From Candidatus Parachristensenella avicola (GTDB lineage Bacteria; Bacillota; Clostridia; Christensenellales; UMGS416): a DNA stretch of 64,000 bases. The stretch covers positions 95,709-159,708 of the forward strand of contig CAJFUN010000039.1 in NCBI GenBank assembly GCA_904420205.1, given 5' to 3'. Shown in pieces: positions 42,811-53,473 of the stretch. How positions within the stretch are numbered: the first letter of the stretch is position 1; every line of letters begins with the position of its first letter. Made by a program: the position numbers and the translations under genes. The notes under the pieces were generated by a model. That model saw only the letters and a program-made list of their open reading frames with translations. It had not been told where the DNA came from and searched no databases.

Positions 42811-44178
42811 CTATGCTTCGTTTTGGTAATCCACCCTCGCGTTGCCCGCTTCGTCATAGACCACCGCGTCCTTCTCCAGGAAAAGCTGGTCGATGGCGGC
42901 CAGATAGGCGGGGATGGAGGGATACTGCGGCTTATAGCCGGAGACAATCCTTTGGGCCTGGTCCGCGCCGCCGCACAGCAGCGCATCGGCCGCCAGCAGC
43001 TGGGCCTTGGCGGCGTTGACGCACAGCCGCTCCGGATCGGTAATGGCATAATCGGTGCCGTGGCCGGTGCCGGATGCGCCGGCGCTGTAGAACTGTATGC
43101 CGGGCATCACGCAGGTCAAATCGCCGAAATCGGAGGAGCCGGTGCTTCGGGCGCTGTAGTCGAAGGCTACGCGGCCTGCGCCCACCAGGTCGGCGCAGCA
43201 GCGCTCCACCAGCTGCATCATCTCCGGATCATGGTATTCCGGCGAATAGCCGGGCCGGTCGGAGAGCTCCACCCCTGCCCCCATGGCCAGGGCTGCGCCG
43301 GCCAGGGCGCGGTTAATCTTCTGATTCTCCCGCTTCATGGCCTCGATGTTGTTGGCCCGCACATAGCTTTCGATCTTCATCTCATCGGGGATGATGTTGA
43401 CCGCGCAGTTGGCCCCCATGAGGATGGGATGGAAGCGGACGGTATCCTTGTCCTGAAAGGTTTCCCGCAGGGCATTGCAGGCCTCCAGGCCCAGCATGGC
43501 CGCGTACTGGGCGTTCACCCCCAGATGGGGCGCGCCGCCGGCGTGGGATGAACGCCCCTTGAAGCGGATGGTCTTGGCCAGGCATCCGTTGTTGCCCAGT
43601 TCACAGCTAAAGTCAGCTTCCTCTCCCATGACCGCGCCATGCACCATCATAGCAAGATCCACGCCGTCAAAATATCCTCGGGCCATAAACTCCACCTTGC
43701 CGCCCAGATACCGGATCACGCCCTTCTTGCGCAGCTGCTCCCGGAAAGCGAGCTGAATCATTTCCTCGGCGGGCACGGCCATCAATCGGATGGAACCGCT
43801 CATCCCCTCCAGCGCGCCGGGCTCCTTCAGCGCGGCCGCTATCCCCAGAAGGGCTGCGCCTTGGCCATGGTGGCCGCAGCAGTGGGTCATGCCATTGACC
43901 GATTCCGGATGATTGGCGATATCCAGCGCGTCCAGCTCGCCCATGATGCAGAGTTTGGGGCCTGGGACTCCGGTATCCACATCCGCATAAAATCCGGGAA
44001 TGTTCCCAGCCAGCGTCAGCGAATAGCCCAGCGACTCAAAGCGCTCCTTCAGATATTGGTGCGCTTCCCATTCGGTATAGCCCGTCTGCGGATGGGCCCA
44101 CAGCCAACGCTCCGCCTCCAGGATCATCGCGCGGTGCTTATCCACCGCCTGCGCGATCCATTGCTGCCTCGGTGTCAT
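42811..44178 (-). CDS. M20-family amidohydrolase (AbgB-like)
   Basis: The 455-residue metallopeptidase-fold enzyme has LWAHPQTGYTEWEA near the N-terminus, GELDALD (first metal Asp region), MTHCCGHHGQGAALLG (Cys/His metal ligands), VPAEEM (catalytic Glu) and GRSSHAGGAPHLGVNA in the dimerisation domain. A late GTGHGTDYAI carries another His. This pattern matches the amidohydrolase/aminoacylase branch that includes AbgB and IAA-amino-acid hydrolases, which split N-acyl or aminobenzoyl amino acids. It is cytoplasmic. The start follows GAGGAGG. A membrane protein gene lies 90 bp upstream on the same strand and may be co-transcribed. Confidence 0.88.
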   Translation of the reverse strand: MTPRQQWIAQAVDKHRAMILEAERWLWAHPQTGYTEWEAHQYLKERFESLGYSLTLAGNIPGFYADVDTGVPGPKLCIMGELDALDIANHPESVNGMTHCCGHHGQGAALLGIAAALKEPGALEGMSGSIRLMAVPAEEMIQLAFREQLRKKGVIRYLGGKVEFMARGYFDGVDLAMMVHGAVMGEEADFSCELGNNGCLAKTIRFKGRSSHAGGAPHLGVNAQYAAMLGLEACNALRETFQDKDTVRFHPILMGANCAVNIIPDEMKIESYVRANNIEAMKRENQKINRALAGAALAMGAGVELSDRPGYSPEYHDPEMMQLVERCCADLVGAGRVAFDYSARSTGSSDFGDLTCVMPGIQFYSAGASGTGHGTDYAITDPERLCVNAAKAQLLAADALLCGGADQAQRIVSGYKPQYPSIPAYLAAIDQLFLEKDAVVYDEAGNARVDYQNEA

Positions 44179-44268
44179 GTTGTTGCCTCCTCTATATCAT
44201 TGTCACGCTTCGGCCCGTTTCTTCGGCCCGAACGCATCATGTCCTTTTCTTCCCTGCACCGGCTCTGC

Positions 44269-44928
44269 CTATAAAATGAGCCCGGGCAGGATCTCCAGCA
44301 GCAGGTTCAGGGCTGGGGCCAGCACGGCAGCGGCGCCCAAAGAAGCCGCATATTCCCACCGAAAACGCAATAGCATCATCGCGGCCAGCACCAGGCAAAC
44401 CACCTCCGCCGGATTGGCAATATCCAAATACCACATTCCCCAGGCAAAGGCCTGCGTAAGGAAAAAAGCCAAGATTACCCCGCCCATCAGCGCCGCCGGC
44501 CATCCCCGCCCCCGCGCATACCAGGCAGCGGCACCCGCTAAGGGCGTGGCCAAGGTGATCGCGCTCCAGATCACAATCTGCTGCTGAGGAAAAAAACCGG
44601 CTTCGGCGACTGTGTATATGTAATAGCCCGCCATCATTCCGGCAAAGAAAGCCAGCACGTGAAGGGCAGCACGCAACGGGCCGCGGCTGAACAGGGCGAT
44701 GGGCAGCGCCAACACCGCCCAGGCCGCCGGACGGGAAAAGACATTCCGGAGATCAAGGCGGCCCAAAAACGCCTGCCAGCGTATCGTCCCGTCAATGGAC
44801 ATCACGTCCAGCCACTTGGCGGCCACACCGGCAGCCAGCCCGGCCAGCGCCAGCAGCACCACCGGCACCAGCGCTCCAGGAAACCCCCGCCGGGGTTTGG
44901 GCGCGCGGATCCGATCCAATGCCTGCAT
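44269..44928 (-). CDS. Hypothetical multi-pass membrane protein
   Basis: The 219-residue protein has about six or seven membrane segments, a basic N-terminus (RIRAPKPRRG) and short loops. Visible blocks include GMMAGYYIYTVAEAGFFPQQQ and ARGRGWPAALMGGV. The start at 44928 has AAGGAGG 8 bases away. I do not recognise a family. Its position 90 bp upstream of the amidohydrolase gene on the same strand allows a link such as substrate uptake, but small, uniformly hydrophobic proteins of this kind have many roles, so no function is proposed. Confidence 0.7.
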   Translation of the reverse strand: MQALDRIRAPKPRRGFPGALVPVVLLALAGLAAGVAAKWLDVMSIDGTIRWQAFLGRLDLRNVFSRPAAWAVLALPIALFSRGPLRAALHVLAFFAGMMAGYYIYTVAEAGFFPQQQIVIWSAITLATPLAGAAAWYARGRGWPAALMGGVILAFFLTQAFAWGMWYLDIANPAEVVCLVLAAMMLLRFRWEYAASLGAAAVLAPALNLLLEILPGLIL

Positions 44929-45002
44929 CCCATTTCCTCCTTCCGCCTATATGCCCTTCTACCATATCACATCTTCCGCCCGCTATACAAGGGACAAGAC
45001 GC

Positions 45003-45032
45003 TTGACAGGCCGCCGGACCCCGGCCCATAAT
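45003..45032 (+). promoter_or_regulatory. tadA promoter
   Basis: A perfect TTGACA, an 18-bp spacer and CATAAT, about 20 bp before the start codon. Confidence 0.75.
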
Positions 45033-45053
45033 GAAAGCGTAAAGGAGGGCGCC

Positions 45054-45527
45054 ATGACACAGGATAGGATGGAGCGCTATATGCGCATCGCTCTGGAAGA
45101 GGCGCGGCTGGCCGGCGAGGCCGGCGACGTGCCGGTGGGGGCCTGTATCGTCATGGATGATCGTGTGCTGGCCCGGGGCCGCAACCGGCGGGAGCTGACC
45201 GGCGACCCGCTATCCCATGCCGAAGTGGAGGCGCTGCGGGCCGCCGCCCAGGCCGTCGGCGGATGGAACCTATCAAAAGCCGTCCTCTTCGTCACACTGG
45301 AACCCTGCCCCATGTGCGCCGGTGCGCTGATTCAGGCCCGCGTCGCACAGATCGTATTCGGCGCATACGATGGCCGGGCCGGCTGCTGCGGCACCCTGTA
45401 TAACCTGCCTGAGGATGAGCGCTTTCCCTGGCGCGCGCAGGTGACGGGCGGCGTGCTCCGGACGGAATGCGCGCAGCTTCTCACCGATTTCTTCCGTGCC
45501 CGCCGGGAGGAGCCCCGCATCTATTAA
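45054..45527 (+). CDS. tadA: tRNA-specific adenosine deaminase TadA
   Basis: The 157-residue zinc deaminase shows the cytidine-deaminase-like motifs HAEVEAL (zinc His and catalytic Glu) and PCPMCAGALIQAR (two zinc Cys), plus VPVGACIV and the C-terminal GVLRTECAQLLTDFF. It converts A34 to inosine in the tRNA-Arg anticodon. The ATG at 45054 follows AAAGGAGG. Another gene of unrelated function starts 50 bp later, probably on the same transcript. Length and motifs are standard. Confidence 0.95.
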   Translation: MTQDRMERYMRIALEEARLAGEAGDVPVGACIVMDDRVLARGRNRRELTGDPLSHAEVEALRAAAQAVGGWNLSKAVLFVTLEPCPMCAGALIQARVAQIVFGAYDGRAGCCGTLYNLPEDERFPWRAQVTGGVLRTECAQLLTDFFRARREEPRIY

Positions 45528-45577
45528 AGGACGGCCGTCATAGACTAAAGGGGGATTTTACCCCAAAGGAGGCTAAG

Positions 45578-46087
45578 ATGAAACAGATCGACTATACGCA
45601 GCTGCATCCTGAACTTTTTGGCAAGATGACCCGGCAAGGCGCGTTTCTGACCACCAAAGGGGCGGATGGCCGGCTCAATACCATGACCATCGGCTGGGGC
45701 TCGGTGGGCTATTACTGGCGGCGGCCGGTTTTTACCTGCGTGGTACGCCAGAGCCGCTTTACCGACCAGCAGCTGAAGGAAAACCCAGTCTTTACCGTAT
45801 CGGTACCCAAGGACAGCGGTCTGGATAAGGCCCTTGCCCACTGCGGCAGCAAGTCGGGCCGTAATGAAGACAAATTCGCTGCCTGCCAGCTGACCGCTCA
45901 GCCCGGCCAGAAGGTAGACTGCCCGGTGATCAAAGAGGCTTGGCTGCACTTTGAGTGCCGCGTGGTGGCCCGAACCCTGTTGGATGAGGATACGCTGGCT
46001 CCAGAGATCATGGAGGGCTTCTACAAGGATCACGATATGCACGTAGCCTATTATGGTGAAATTGTGGCCTGCTATGTGAATGAATAA
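45578..46087 (+). CDS. Flavin reductase-like FMN-binding protein
   Basis: The 169-residue protein of the flavin-reductase-like split-barrel family contains GAFLTTKGADGRLNTMTIGWG (FMN phosphate region), RRPVFTCVVRQSRFT, NPVFTVSVPKD and the C-terminal HFECRVVARTLLDEDTL. Relatives bind FMN and either reduce flavins with NAD(P)H or act as small flavoproteins; the exact reaction is unknown. The start has AAAGGAGG 6 bases upstream. It follows tadA by 50 bp and ends at a strong terminator. Confidence 0.85.
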   Translation: MKQIDYTQLHPELFGKMTRQGAFLTTKGADGRLNTMTIGWGSVGYYWRRPVFTCVVRQSRFTDQQLKENPVFTVSVPKDSGLDKALAHCGSKSGRNEDKFAACQLTAQPGQKVDCPVIKEAWLHFECRVVARTLLDEDTLAPEIMEGFYKDHDMHVAYYGEIVACYVNE

Positions 46088-46185
46088 CCGGTTTTGTCCC
46101 GGCCTAATGGGTAGCGGTTATGGTATTTCCCTGGATTTGTGCGGCGGGGAGCGGAAATACTGAACTATTTTTAGATTATAAAACG

Positions 46186-46231
46186 ATACAGCCTGCGGAG
46201 ATATAACTGCGCAGGCTGTATTTTGCTTTAT
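46186..46231 (+). terminator. Intrinsic terminator
   Basis: A perfect 12-bp stem (ATACAGCCTGCG and its complement, 12-base loop) followed by TTTGCTTTA. The 260 bp from here to the HIRAN gene hold one unsupported open frame and no recognisable element. Confidence 0.9.
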
Positions 46232-46490
46232 ATTTCGTCCTATCCTATTTTACCGATAAAACCCTTTATGGATAGGCTTGGTTATATGGCCGCCGCCTGT
46301 GGACGCTATCCCAGCGCATATTGGGATAACGGCAGCTTTCAAATGCTGCATTCGGGCCGCTCCAGAAAACCTACAATGAAAAAGCGCTTTACCTGTTTGG
46401 TCAAAAATGCCCATAGGAGGCTTGGGGCTGCAACCTATCAAGATAGGCTCATGCTTCAAATGGAATTAGCGTTTTGGCTTTTCCTGAGCA

Positions 46491-46889
46491 TTATTCGTGC
46501 AGGAAAATCCTTATATAAATCTTGATCCACGAACCTTTCTTTTCCTTTGCGGTAATCTTACCAAATAGGAGTTTTCCGGCATCCATCAACCGGGCGAATA
46601 CCACATTGTCCTGTTTGGGCACATAACCGATTTTTACGCCGTCCCTTGTTTTTATCACAATGGCTTGCTGGTCAAAAGGATTATGCGGTTCCCGAAAGAA
46701 TTCAAGCCGATCATCCTGATTCAAGTGCGGCTCCAATTCTTCAATGCCTTCAATATGCGTCGTTCCTGCAACATAAGTATCGAAAAGGAAAATATCTTTT
46801 TCAAAGGGTTTCGGTAGGGAAAGCCCGTCATTTTTACCGTGAAACAAGCCTATTAGCCCACCGGCGTCTGATTTTACTAAATCACTCAT
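46491..46889 (-). CDS. HIRAN-domain protein
   Basis: The 132-residue protein is mostly a HIRAN domain: VAGTTHIEGIEEL, the polar REPHNPFDQQAIVI, and GVKIGYVPKQDNVVFARLMDAGK. HIRAN domains bind DNA ends or single-stranded DNA, as in eukaryotic Rad5/HLTF, and occur as stand-alone bacterial proteins. Three consecutive ATGs open the frame; the third (46889) has the best distance from GAGG. It overlaps the end of the J-domain gene by 8 bp, so the two are translationally coupled. Composition is more AT-rich than in neighbours. Its role with the J-domain partner is unknown. Confidence 0.85.
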   Translation of the reverse strand: MSDLVKSDAGGLIGLFHGKNDGLSLPKPFEKDIFLFDTYVAGTTHIEGIEELEPHLNQDDRLEFFREPHNPFDQQAIVIKTRDGVKIGYVPKQDNVVFARLMDAGKLLFGKITAKEKKGSWIKIYIRIFLHE

Positions 46890-47736
46890 CATCATACCTC
46901 ATCATCTCTTTGAGTTTCGCCTGATAAAACGAGACGAGTTCATTGGATTGACGAAGAATGTGTTCAAGCTCCCGTTTCTTTTGCCCCGTCTTCTCCGCAT
47001 CCGCAAGAATGGTTTTCATTGTATACGGATACTCCGATCGAATTTTCTCAATGCTGTCCCTGATGGCTTTCAATAAGATCGTTAAACGTGCTTTTTCTTT
47101 GGCGAGCTGCGCCATAGCGTCTTTATGTTGCTCCGGCAAAGGCTGCTTGCCCACCATTTCGCCAATCATTTTCAAAGTATCCAAATCGCCGTTTTTATAT
47201 GCTAGTACTGCATGGTCGAACAACTTGACCTGGGCTTCTGAAGCATCGGGATTCATATCGGGGTGCAGCACCTTGACGATTCTCCGATACAGGCTTTTTA
47301 GTTCTTTACGCTCTTCATCAGATAAAACCTCCGATTTGCTTCGCTCTAACGCGTCGTTCATTTTGTTGATTTGTTCGTCAAGTCGATTCTGATACTCAAC
47401 AAATTCGCGATCAAGGACTTTTTCAATATCCGAAATATCCACCTTTTCCTGCCGGTTTTTCTTCGCCTGAATCAATTCTATTTTCCTTTTCAAACGCAAA
47501 GCCAAACATTGAGCTTCATATATCTTAAATTCGATACCGCCGAGTTTAAGCATATAATCCATTTCGATATTTTTGCAAATGACAAACTGAAGTTCATCGC
47601 GTTCAAGTATAAGCATGGATAGCTCAACACGCATTTTCTCAACGTCGTTTTTCAGTTTTTCAAAATCCGGAAATATGATAATATTGCCCTTACACAAATG
47701 ATTGGATGAACCTCCGGGTTTTTCCCTTTTATCCAT
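46882..47736 (-). CDS. J-domain protein with long coiled coils
   Basis: The 284-residue protein has a coiled-coil N-terminal half (about 25-150, rich in Glu and Lys), a J domain at about 165-215 with the essential HPD (KVLHPDMNPDASEAQ) and a coiled-coil C-terminus. J domains stimulate DnaK ATPase. This is not DnaJ itself: it lacks the Gly/Phe and zinc regions. It probably recruits DnaK to a specific client. The start follows GAGGGAAAACT, and the gene is first of a two-gene operon with the HIRAN protein. A client or condition is not evident. AT-rich codon use hints at transfer. Confidence 0.85.
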   Translation of the reverse strand: MDKREKPGGSSNHLCKGNIIIFPDFEKLKNDVEKMRVELSMLILERDELQFVICKNIEMDYMLKLGGIEFKIYEAQCLALRLKRKIELIQAKKNRQEKVDISDIEKVLDREFVEYQNRLDEQINKMNDALERSKSEVLSDEERKELKSLYRRIVKVLHPDMNPDASEAQVKLFDHAVLAYKNGDLDTLKMIGEMVGKQPLPEQHKDAMAQLAKEKARLTILLKAIRDSIEKIRSEYPYTMKTILADAEKTGQKKRELEHILRQSNELVSFYQAKLKEMMRYDDE

Positions 47737-48227
47737 AGTTTTCCCTCATAATCTTTCCGTTTCAAAAACAAACATAAACGATCCGGCTATTTTTGCAATT
47801 GGCAATATGGCGGTTTATGAAAAGCCTCTTAACGGCTATTGCAATACCGCGCATTTTATACCCGTTGTTAGCAACGCCCGTTCATCCCGTTTTACATAAG
47901 CAGCAGACCGGATGAATCGATATGGTTTTACTGATTGGGGGGTGCATGCACGGCATAATTTGCGTCGATAACGGAATGTTTCTCGATTTTTTTATTATAT
48001 CGCACTCCATGCACAAGAAGCAACGATTAGCAAAAACAACTGGATTCCGGCGTCCAAATTGATCCATGACAAATAAAAACGTTTCGCAGCAGACCAAATG
48101 AGTTTATTTTTACCGACGCCTATCCATTTCACCGTCATCAGATTTTTGAATTTTCCAGCCGGACAAGAACGGCGATTGTGGACGCAACCATTCAACATTG
48201 AAAACGCGATCCGGAAAACTTAGCTCG
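47737..48227. other. 490 bp intergenic, no gene seen
   Basis: The gap upstream of the J-domain gene holds its promoter presumably, but I could not pick a convincing pair of boxes. Short open frames here lack ribosome binding sites and recognisable products. Confidence 0.5.
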
Positions 48228-48268
48228 GATAAGAAAAAAAGTGTAATCTCATTTTCTCAGATTACACT
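48228..48268 (-). terminator. Terminator of hisH-hisF
   Basis: A perfect 10-bp stem (AGTGTAATCT and complement). Read on the minus strand it is followed by TTTTTTTCTT, so it ends transcripts from hisF, whose stop is 85 bp away. Confidence 0.9.
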
Positions 48269-48352
48269 CTCATTTCTAAACGTATGCCTTACTAACCCGC
48301 CGCAAACCTGCAAGGGATTTTTTTATGAGGAAAGGGGGCAAAAAGTACGGCC

Positions 48353-49138
48353 TCAAAGTTGCCGGACGCCATCCGCCTCCGGCAGGCGCCGTACAGGGAT
48401 GCCCTGCGCCGCCAAGTAATCCTTAACCTCGCCGATGGTCAGCTGGCCAAAATGGAACAGCGAAGCGGCCAGGGCGGCGTCGGCCTCCCCCTCGGTCAGC
48501 GCGTCCGCAAAGTGCCGGAGCGTTCCCGCGCCGCCGGAGGCGATGACCGGCACCGGTACCGAGGTGGCGATGGCTTTGAGGATCGGCAGATCGAATCCCT
48601 GCTGCACGCCGTCCGTATCCATGCTGGTCAGCAGGATCTCCCCACACCCCAGCTCCACCACCTTGTGTGCCCAAGCGATGGCCTCCAAGCCCGTGGGCTG
48701 CTTTCCTCCCTTGACGAATACCTCCCAGTGATCGCCCACGCGCTTGACGTCGATGGCTGCTACAATACACTGACTGCCAAATCGTCCGGCCGCCTCGGCC
48801 ACCAGCGCGGGATTGGCCACGGCCGAAGAATTGAGCGAGACCTTATCCGCCCCCCGCAACAAAATCTCGCGGATCTGCTCTACCTGGGTAATGCCTCCGC
48901 CCACGGTGAAGGGAATGAATACTTGGGAAGCCACCCGCTCCACCACGTCCAGCATGGCCAGCCTCCCCTCGTAGGAGGCGTCGATATCCAGCAGCACCAG
49001 TTCGTCGGCCCCGGCCTTATCGTAGCGCGCAGCGGCCTCCACCGGATCGCCGGCATCCCGGATCTCCTGGAAGCGGACGCCTTTGACCACCCGCCCACCC
49101 CGGATGTCGAGACAGGGAATGATTCGCTTACAAACCAT
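48353..49138 (-). CDS. hisF: Imidazole glycerol phosphate synthase subunit HisF
   Basis: The 261-residue TIM-barrel cyclase begins [17 protein letters not shown] with catalytic Asp in CLDI, followed by [11 protein letters not shown] (second catalytic Asp region), FTVGGGIT and [14 protein letters not shown]. With HisH it makes IGP and AICAR from PRFAR, using ammonia channelled from glutamine, in histidine and purine metabolism. The ATG at 49138 follows AAGGAGG and overlaps the hisH end by 11 bp. Only hisF and hisH are present here; the rest of the pathway must be elsewhere. Length and motifs are normal. Confidence 0.96.
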   Translation of the reverse strand: MVCKRIIPCLDIRGGRVVKGVRFQEIRDAGDPVEAAARYDKAGADELVLLDIDASYEGRLAMLDVVERVASQVFIPFTVGGGITQVEQIREILLRGADKVSLNSSAVANPALVAEAAGRFGSQCIVAAIDVKRVGDHWEVFVKGGKQPTGLEAIAWAHKVVELGCGEILLTSMDTDGVQQGFDLPILKAIATSVPVPVIASGGAGTLRHFADALTEGEADAALAASLFHFGQLTIGEVKDYLAAQGIPVRRLPEADGVRQL

Positions 49139-49760
49139 ATACGCCCTCCTTTTTGCCCATGGCTGCAAAATTGGCCAAAATCTTCAACCCCACCGCACCG
49201 CTTTTCTCCGGATGGAACTGGGTCGCCATCAGGTTCCCCCGGGCCACCGCCGCCACAAAGGGCGCGCCATGGTCGGACAGAGCCGCGGCAAAGGGCGCCT
49301 GCGTATCCATGAAGGCGTAGGTATGGACAAAATAGACCTCCGGCTCCGCCGGCAGGCCTTCAAAAAGCGGATGCGGCCGGGGAAAGGTAAGCCGGTTCCA
49401 TCCCATATGGGGCACCTTCACGCCCTGCCTGGGGGTCAGCGCCTCCAGCCGCCCGGGCAACAGCGCCAGTCCCCGCCGGGGCTCGCCTTCGTCGCTGCCT
49501 TCAAATAGCATCTGCATACCCAGGCAAATGCCCAAAAGGGGCTTCCCTTGATTTGCTGCTTCCTCCAGCGGCCCCACCAGGCCCCGGCGCTCAAGCTCGT
49601 CCATCGCGTCGGCAAAGGCCCCTACGCCGGGCAGGATTACATGGCTGGCCTGCCGGATCAGCTGCGGATCTTTGGTGATCTGGCAGGGTGCGCCCAGATA
49701 ATCCAGCGCTTTTTTCACGCTGCCCAGGTTACCCATGCCATAGTCGGTTATGGCGATCAT
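49128..49760 (-). CDS. hisH: Imidazole glycerol phosphate synthase subunit HisH
   Basis: The 210-residue class I glutamine amidotransferase begins [18 protein letters not shown] and has the nucleophile Cys in [18 protein letters not shown], with the His-x-Glu pair in QFHPEKSG completing the triad. It supplies ammonia to HisF, encoded immediately downstream with overlap. The ATG at 49760 follows AGGAGGG and is preferred over a longer frame because the family starts right at IAI. Expression is from the promoter at 49801-49829. No T-box or other leader structure fits in the 40-base leader. Confidence 0.96.
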   Translation of the reverse strand: MIAITDYGMGNLGSVKKALDYLGAPCQITKDPQLIRQASHVILPGVGAFADAMDELERRGLVGPLEEAANQGKPLLGICLGMQMLFEGSDEGEPRRGLALLPGRLEALTPRQGVKVPHMGWNRLTFPRPHPLFEGLPAEPEVYFVHTYAFMDTQAPFAAALSDHGAPFVAAVARGNLMATQFHPEKSGAVGLKILANFAAMGKKEGVYGL

Positions 49761-49800
49761 CCCGTACTTCCCTCCTGCCACCGTATCTTGATTATGCTTT

Positions 49801-49829
49801 ATCATACTACAGTGTTAAAGTGATGTCAA
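49801..49829 (-). promoter_or_regulatory. Promoter of hisH-hisF
   Basis: On the minus strand a perfect TTGACA (49829-49824), a 17-bp spacer and TATGAT (49806-49801), about 40 bp before the hisH start. Confidence 0.85.
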
Positions 49830-49851
49830 GGATTTTGCGCTTCCCTTCCGG

Positions 49852-51207
49852 CTAGCGCCTGCGGTGCATAAATTCTTCAATAGTTACAAAGCGTTTTTCC
49901 ATATCCTGAATATGGCGCAAAATCACCCGATAGCCGGGATAGGAACTTTTTACGTTCCTCAAAAAAAGTCCAAATCGGTTTCCATCAGCAAAGGCGTTAT
50001 CTGACACATAAAACACCTTAAATATCTGGGGTTTTTGCTGATGGACCCGCACAATTTGCATCCTATATCCGGCTTTGTCTACATATTCCTGAAAAAGGCG
50101 TCTCAACTCTTCCATCCGTCCTTCCTCAGCTGCATCTTTGGCCTTTTGAAGCCGCAATTTTTCCTTGTCCTTCCGTTTTTTTTCCTTATGGGCCTCCAGC
50201 TGCTGCCAATAAGGGGCGTCGGCATATTTTTCAAAATACCAGCAGGCTTTATTGATACAGTCGTGTGCTTTCATCATTTTAACCGTCATTTTGCCTGGAT
50301 GCAGGGAGCTATGGCAAAATCCGATAATTTTCCCTTTGGAAACGCTTGCCCATTCCCCACCCAGCAATTTTACGGCCACGGTTTCCCCGCCTGGTTTCTT
50401 TTGCTTTGCAGGAGCGCCCAAGGATGGGACGATCGCCTTGTGTTCTGCCTTAGCCGGTGGTTCCGGCCTACACCGTTTGCACGGTCTTCGGTTCTTGGCA
50501 GCAGTTGCGTAACGTCTGCACCCGCAAATAGTCTTGGCTTGTAAGGCCAGCTTACATCCGCGCCGGTGGAAAATTCCCGATCCAGGGGCATAGATATATT
50601 CGTATCCTGCCTTTTCAATAACTTTCTTATTATGTTCCTGGCGTTCTCCGGGAAGCATCAGCTTCTTGGACAATTGGAGCGTCCTTTTTGCGGCCTTTGG
50701 ATCGAAATTGAGATGCTGCAGCAGGCTTTGCATGGTGAATACGTCATGGCTGGACTTATGCTCCACATCGGGAACCACTAACCCATATTCTTTTGCCAGA
50801 GCATATAGACCGCGGGCCTCAATCCCATCCTCCTGCGACTGCACATAGACGGCGTTGTTGATGCCCATCCAATGAAAAGGGAATTTCTTCTTCATTATCC
50901 GTTTATAGCAGGATGAAAGGGTTTCAACCGTTCCGCGATGCCAACAGCATAGGATATCGCTCTTCATAAGCCATTGGCAAAATTGGCGGATACAGGTTTC
51001 CTCCTCCAAAGCTGCACGGAAATCCTCAGGCATATATCCGCGATAAGCCATATGATCCCACTGGCTGCATTCTGGCAAGTGCGGGCGGATCAGCGTGTCA
51101 AAGGATGCAACCGTTACCCAATGGGCATCCACCCGCCGCGCAGCCAATTGCGTAGGGTAGCGAAGCCCTCTTTCTTCCACCCATTCCAAATCAAGCAGGA
51201 CAAACAT
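49852..51207 (-). CDS. DnaQ-like exonuclease fused to an Ada-like zinc cluster and coiled coil
   Basis: The 451-residue protein starts at ATG 51207, the first sensible start behind GGGAGGG. Residues about 1-170 look like a DEDD 3'-5' exonuclease: LDLEW gives D6 and E8, and HKSSHD (H150, D155) fits the Hx4D of the DEDDh group; the middle Asp motif is less clear. Residues about 205-248 form an Ada-like zinc cluster (GIFHRRGC, CGCRR, RPCKRC). A basic linker and coiled coil (about 345-380) lead to a C-terminal domain. The combination suggests a DNA- or RNA-end processing enzyme, but no close relative is recognised. It is single, diverging from the gyrB control region. Confidence 0.65.
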   Translation of the reverse strand: MFVLLDLEWVEERGLRYPTQLAARRVDAHWVTVASFDTLIRPHLPECSQWDHMAYRGYMPEDFRAALEEETCIRQFCQWLMKSDILCCWHRGTVETLSSCYKRIMKKKFPFHWMGINNAVYVQSQEDGIEARGLYALAKEYGLVVPDVEHKSSHDVFTMQSLLQHLNFDPKAAKRTLQLSKKLMLPGERQEHNKKVIEKAGYEYIYAPGSGIFHRRGCKLALQAKTICGCRRYATAAKNRRPCKRCRPEPPAKAEHKAIVPSLGAPAKQKKPGGETVAVKLLGGEWASVSKGKIIGFCHSSLHPGKMTVKMMKAHDCINKACWYFEKYADAPYWQQLEAHKEKKRKDKEKLRLQKAKDAAEEGRMEELRRLFQEYVDKAGYRMQIVRVHQQKPQIFKVFYVSDNAFADGNRFGLFLRNVKSSYPGYRVILRHIQDMEKRFVTIEEFMHRRR

Positions 51208-51371
51208 CCTCCCTTCCCTCCCCCCTGTTTTCCTTACACACCTAAATTGAACCATAACGCCCGTGTTTTTACAATCATCTGCCCAAACATAAATGAAACC
51301 CCATTCTGTTCCCATTGCCTTCCCCTGGCTAATCGCCCTACCATGCGCCGCATATTTTGTGATCTTATTGA

Positions 51372-51434
51372 TTGAAGATTGCGTCCTTATAGTATATAAT
51401 ATATAGTAGTAGTTATACTATAGCTATAGTATAA
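51372..51434 (+). promoter_or_regulatory. gyrBA promoter with a 22-bp palindromic operator
   Basis: TTGAAG (51372-51377), a 17-bp spacer and TATAAT (51395-51400) form the promoter. Just downstream of the expected start site lies a perfect 22-bp palindrome (51413-51434, centre AGCT). The half-site TATAGT also occurs at 51388-51393 and 51402-51407. A repressor bound over these sites would block gyrase transcription. Confidence 0.75.
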
Positions 51435-53459
<2,025 letters not shown>

Positions 53460-53473
53460 AGGAGCGCCGCCAT

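Noticed and set aside
46223..46525. 100-codon plus-strand frame after the flavin-reductase-like gene
   Set aside because: It begins inside the terminator, has no ribosome binding site, no recognisable domain and runs into the HIRAN gene.
51402..51412. TAGTAGTAG as a DnaA-trio strand-separation element before gyrB
   Set aside because: The triplets fit the pattern, but no DnaA box lies close by; the stretch is better explained as part of the gyrBA promoter repeats.
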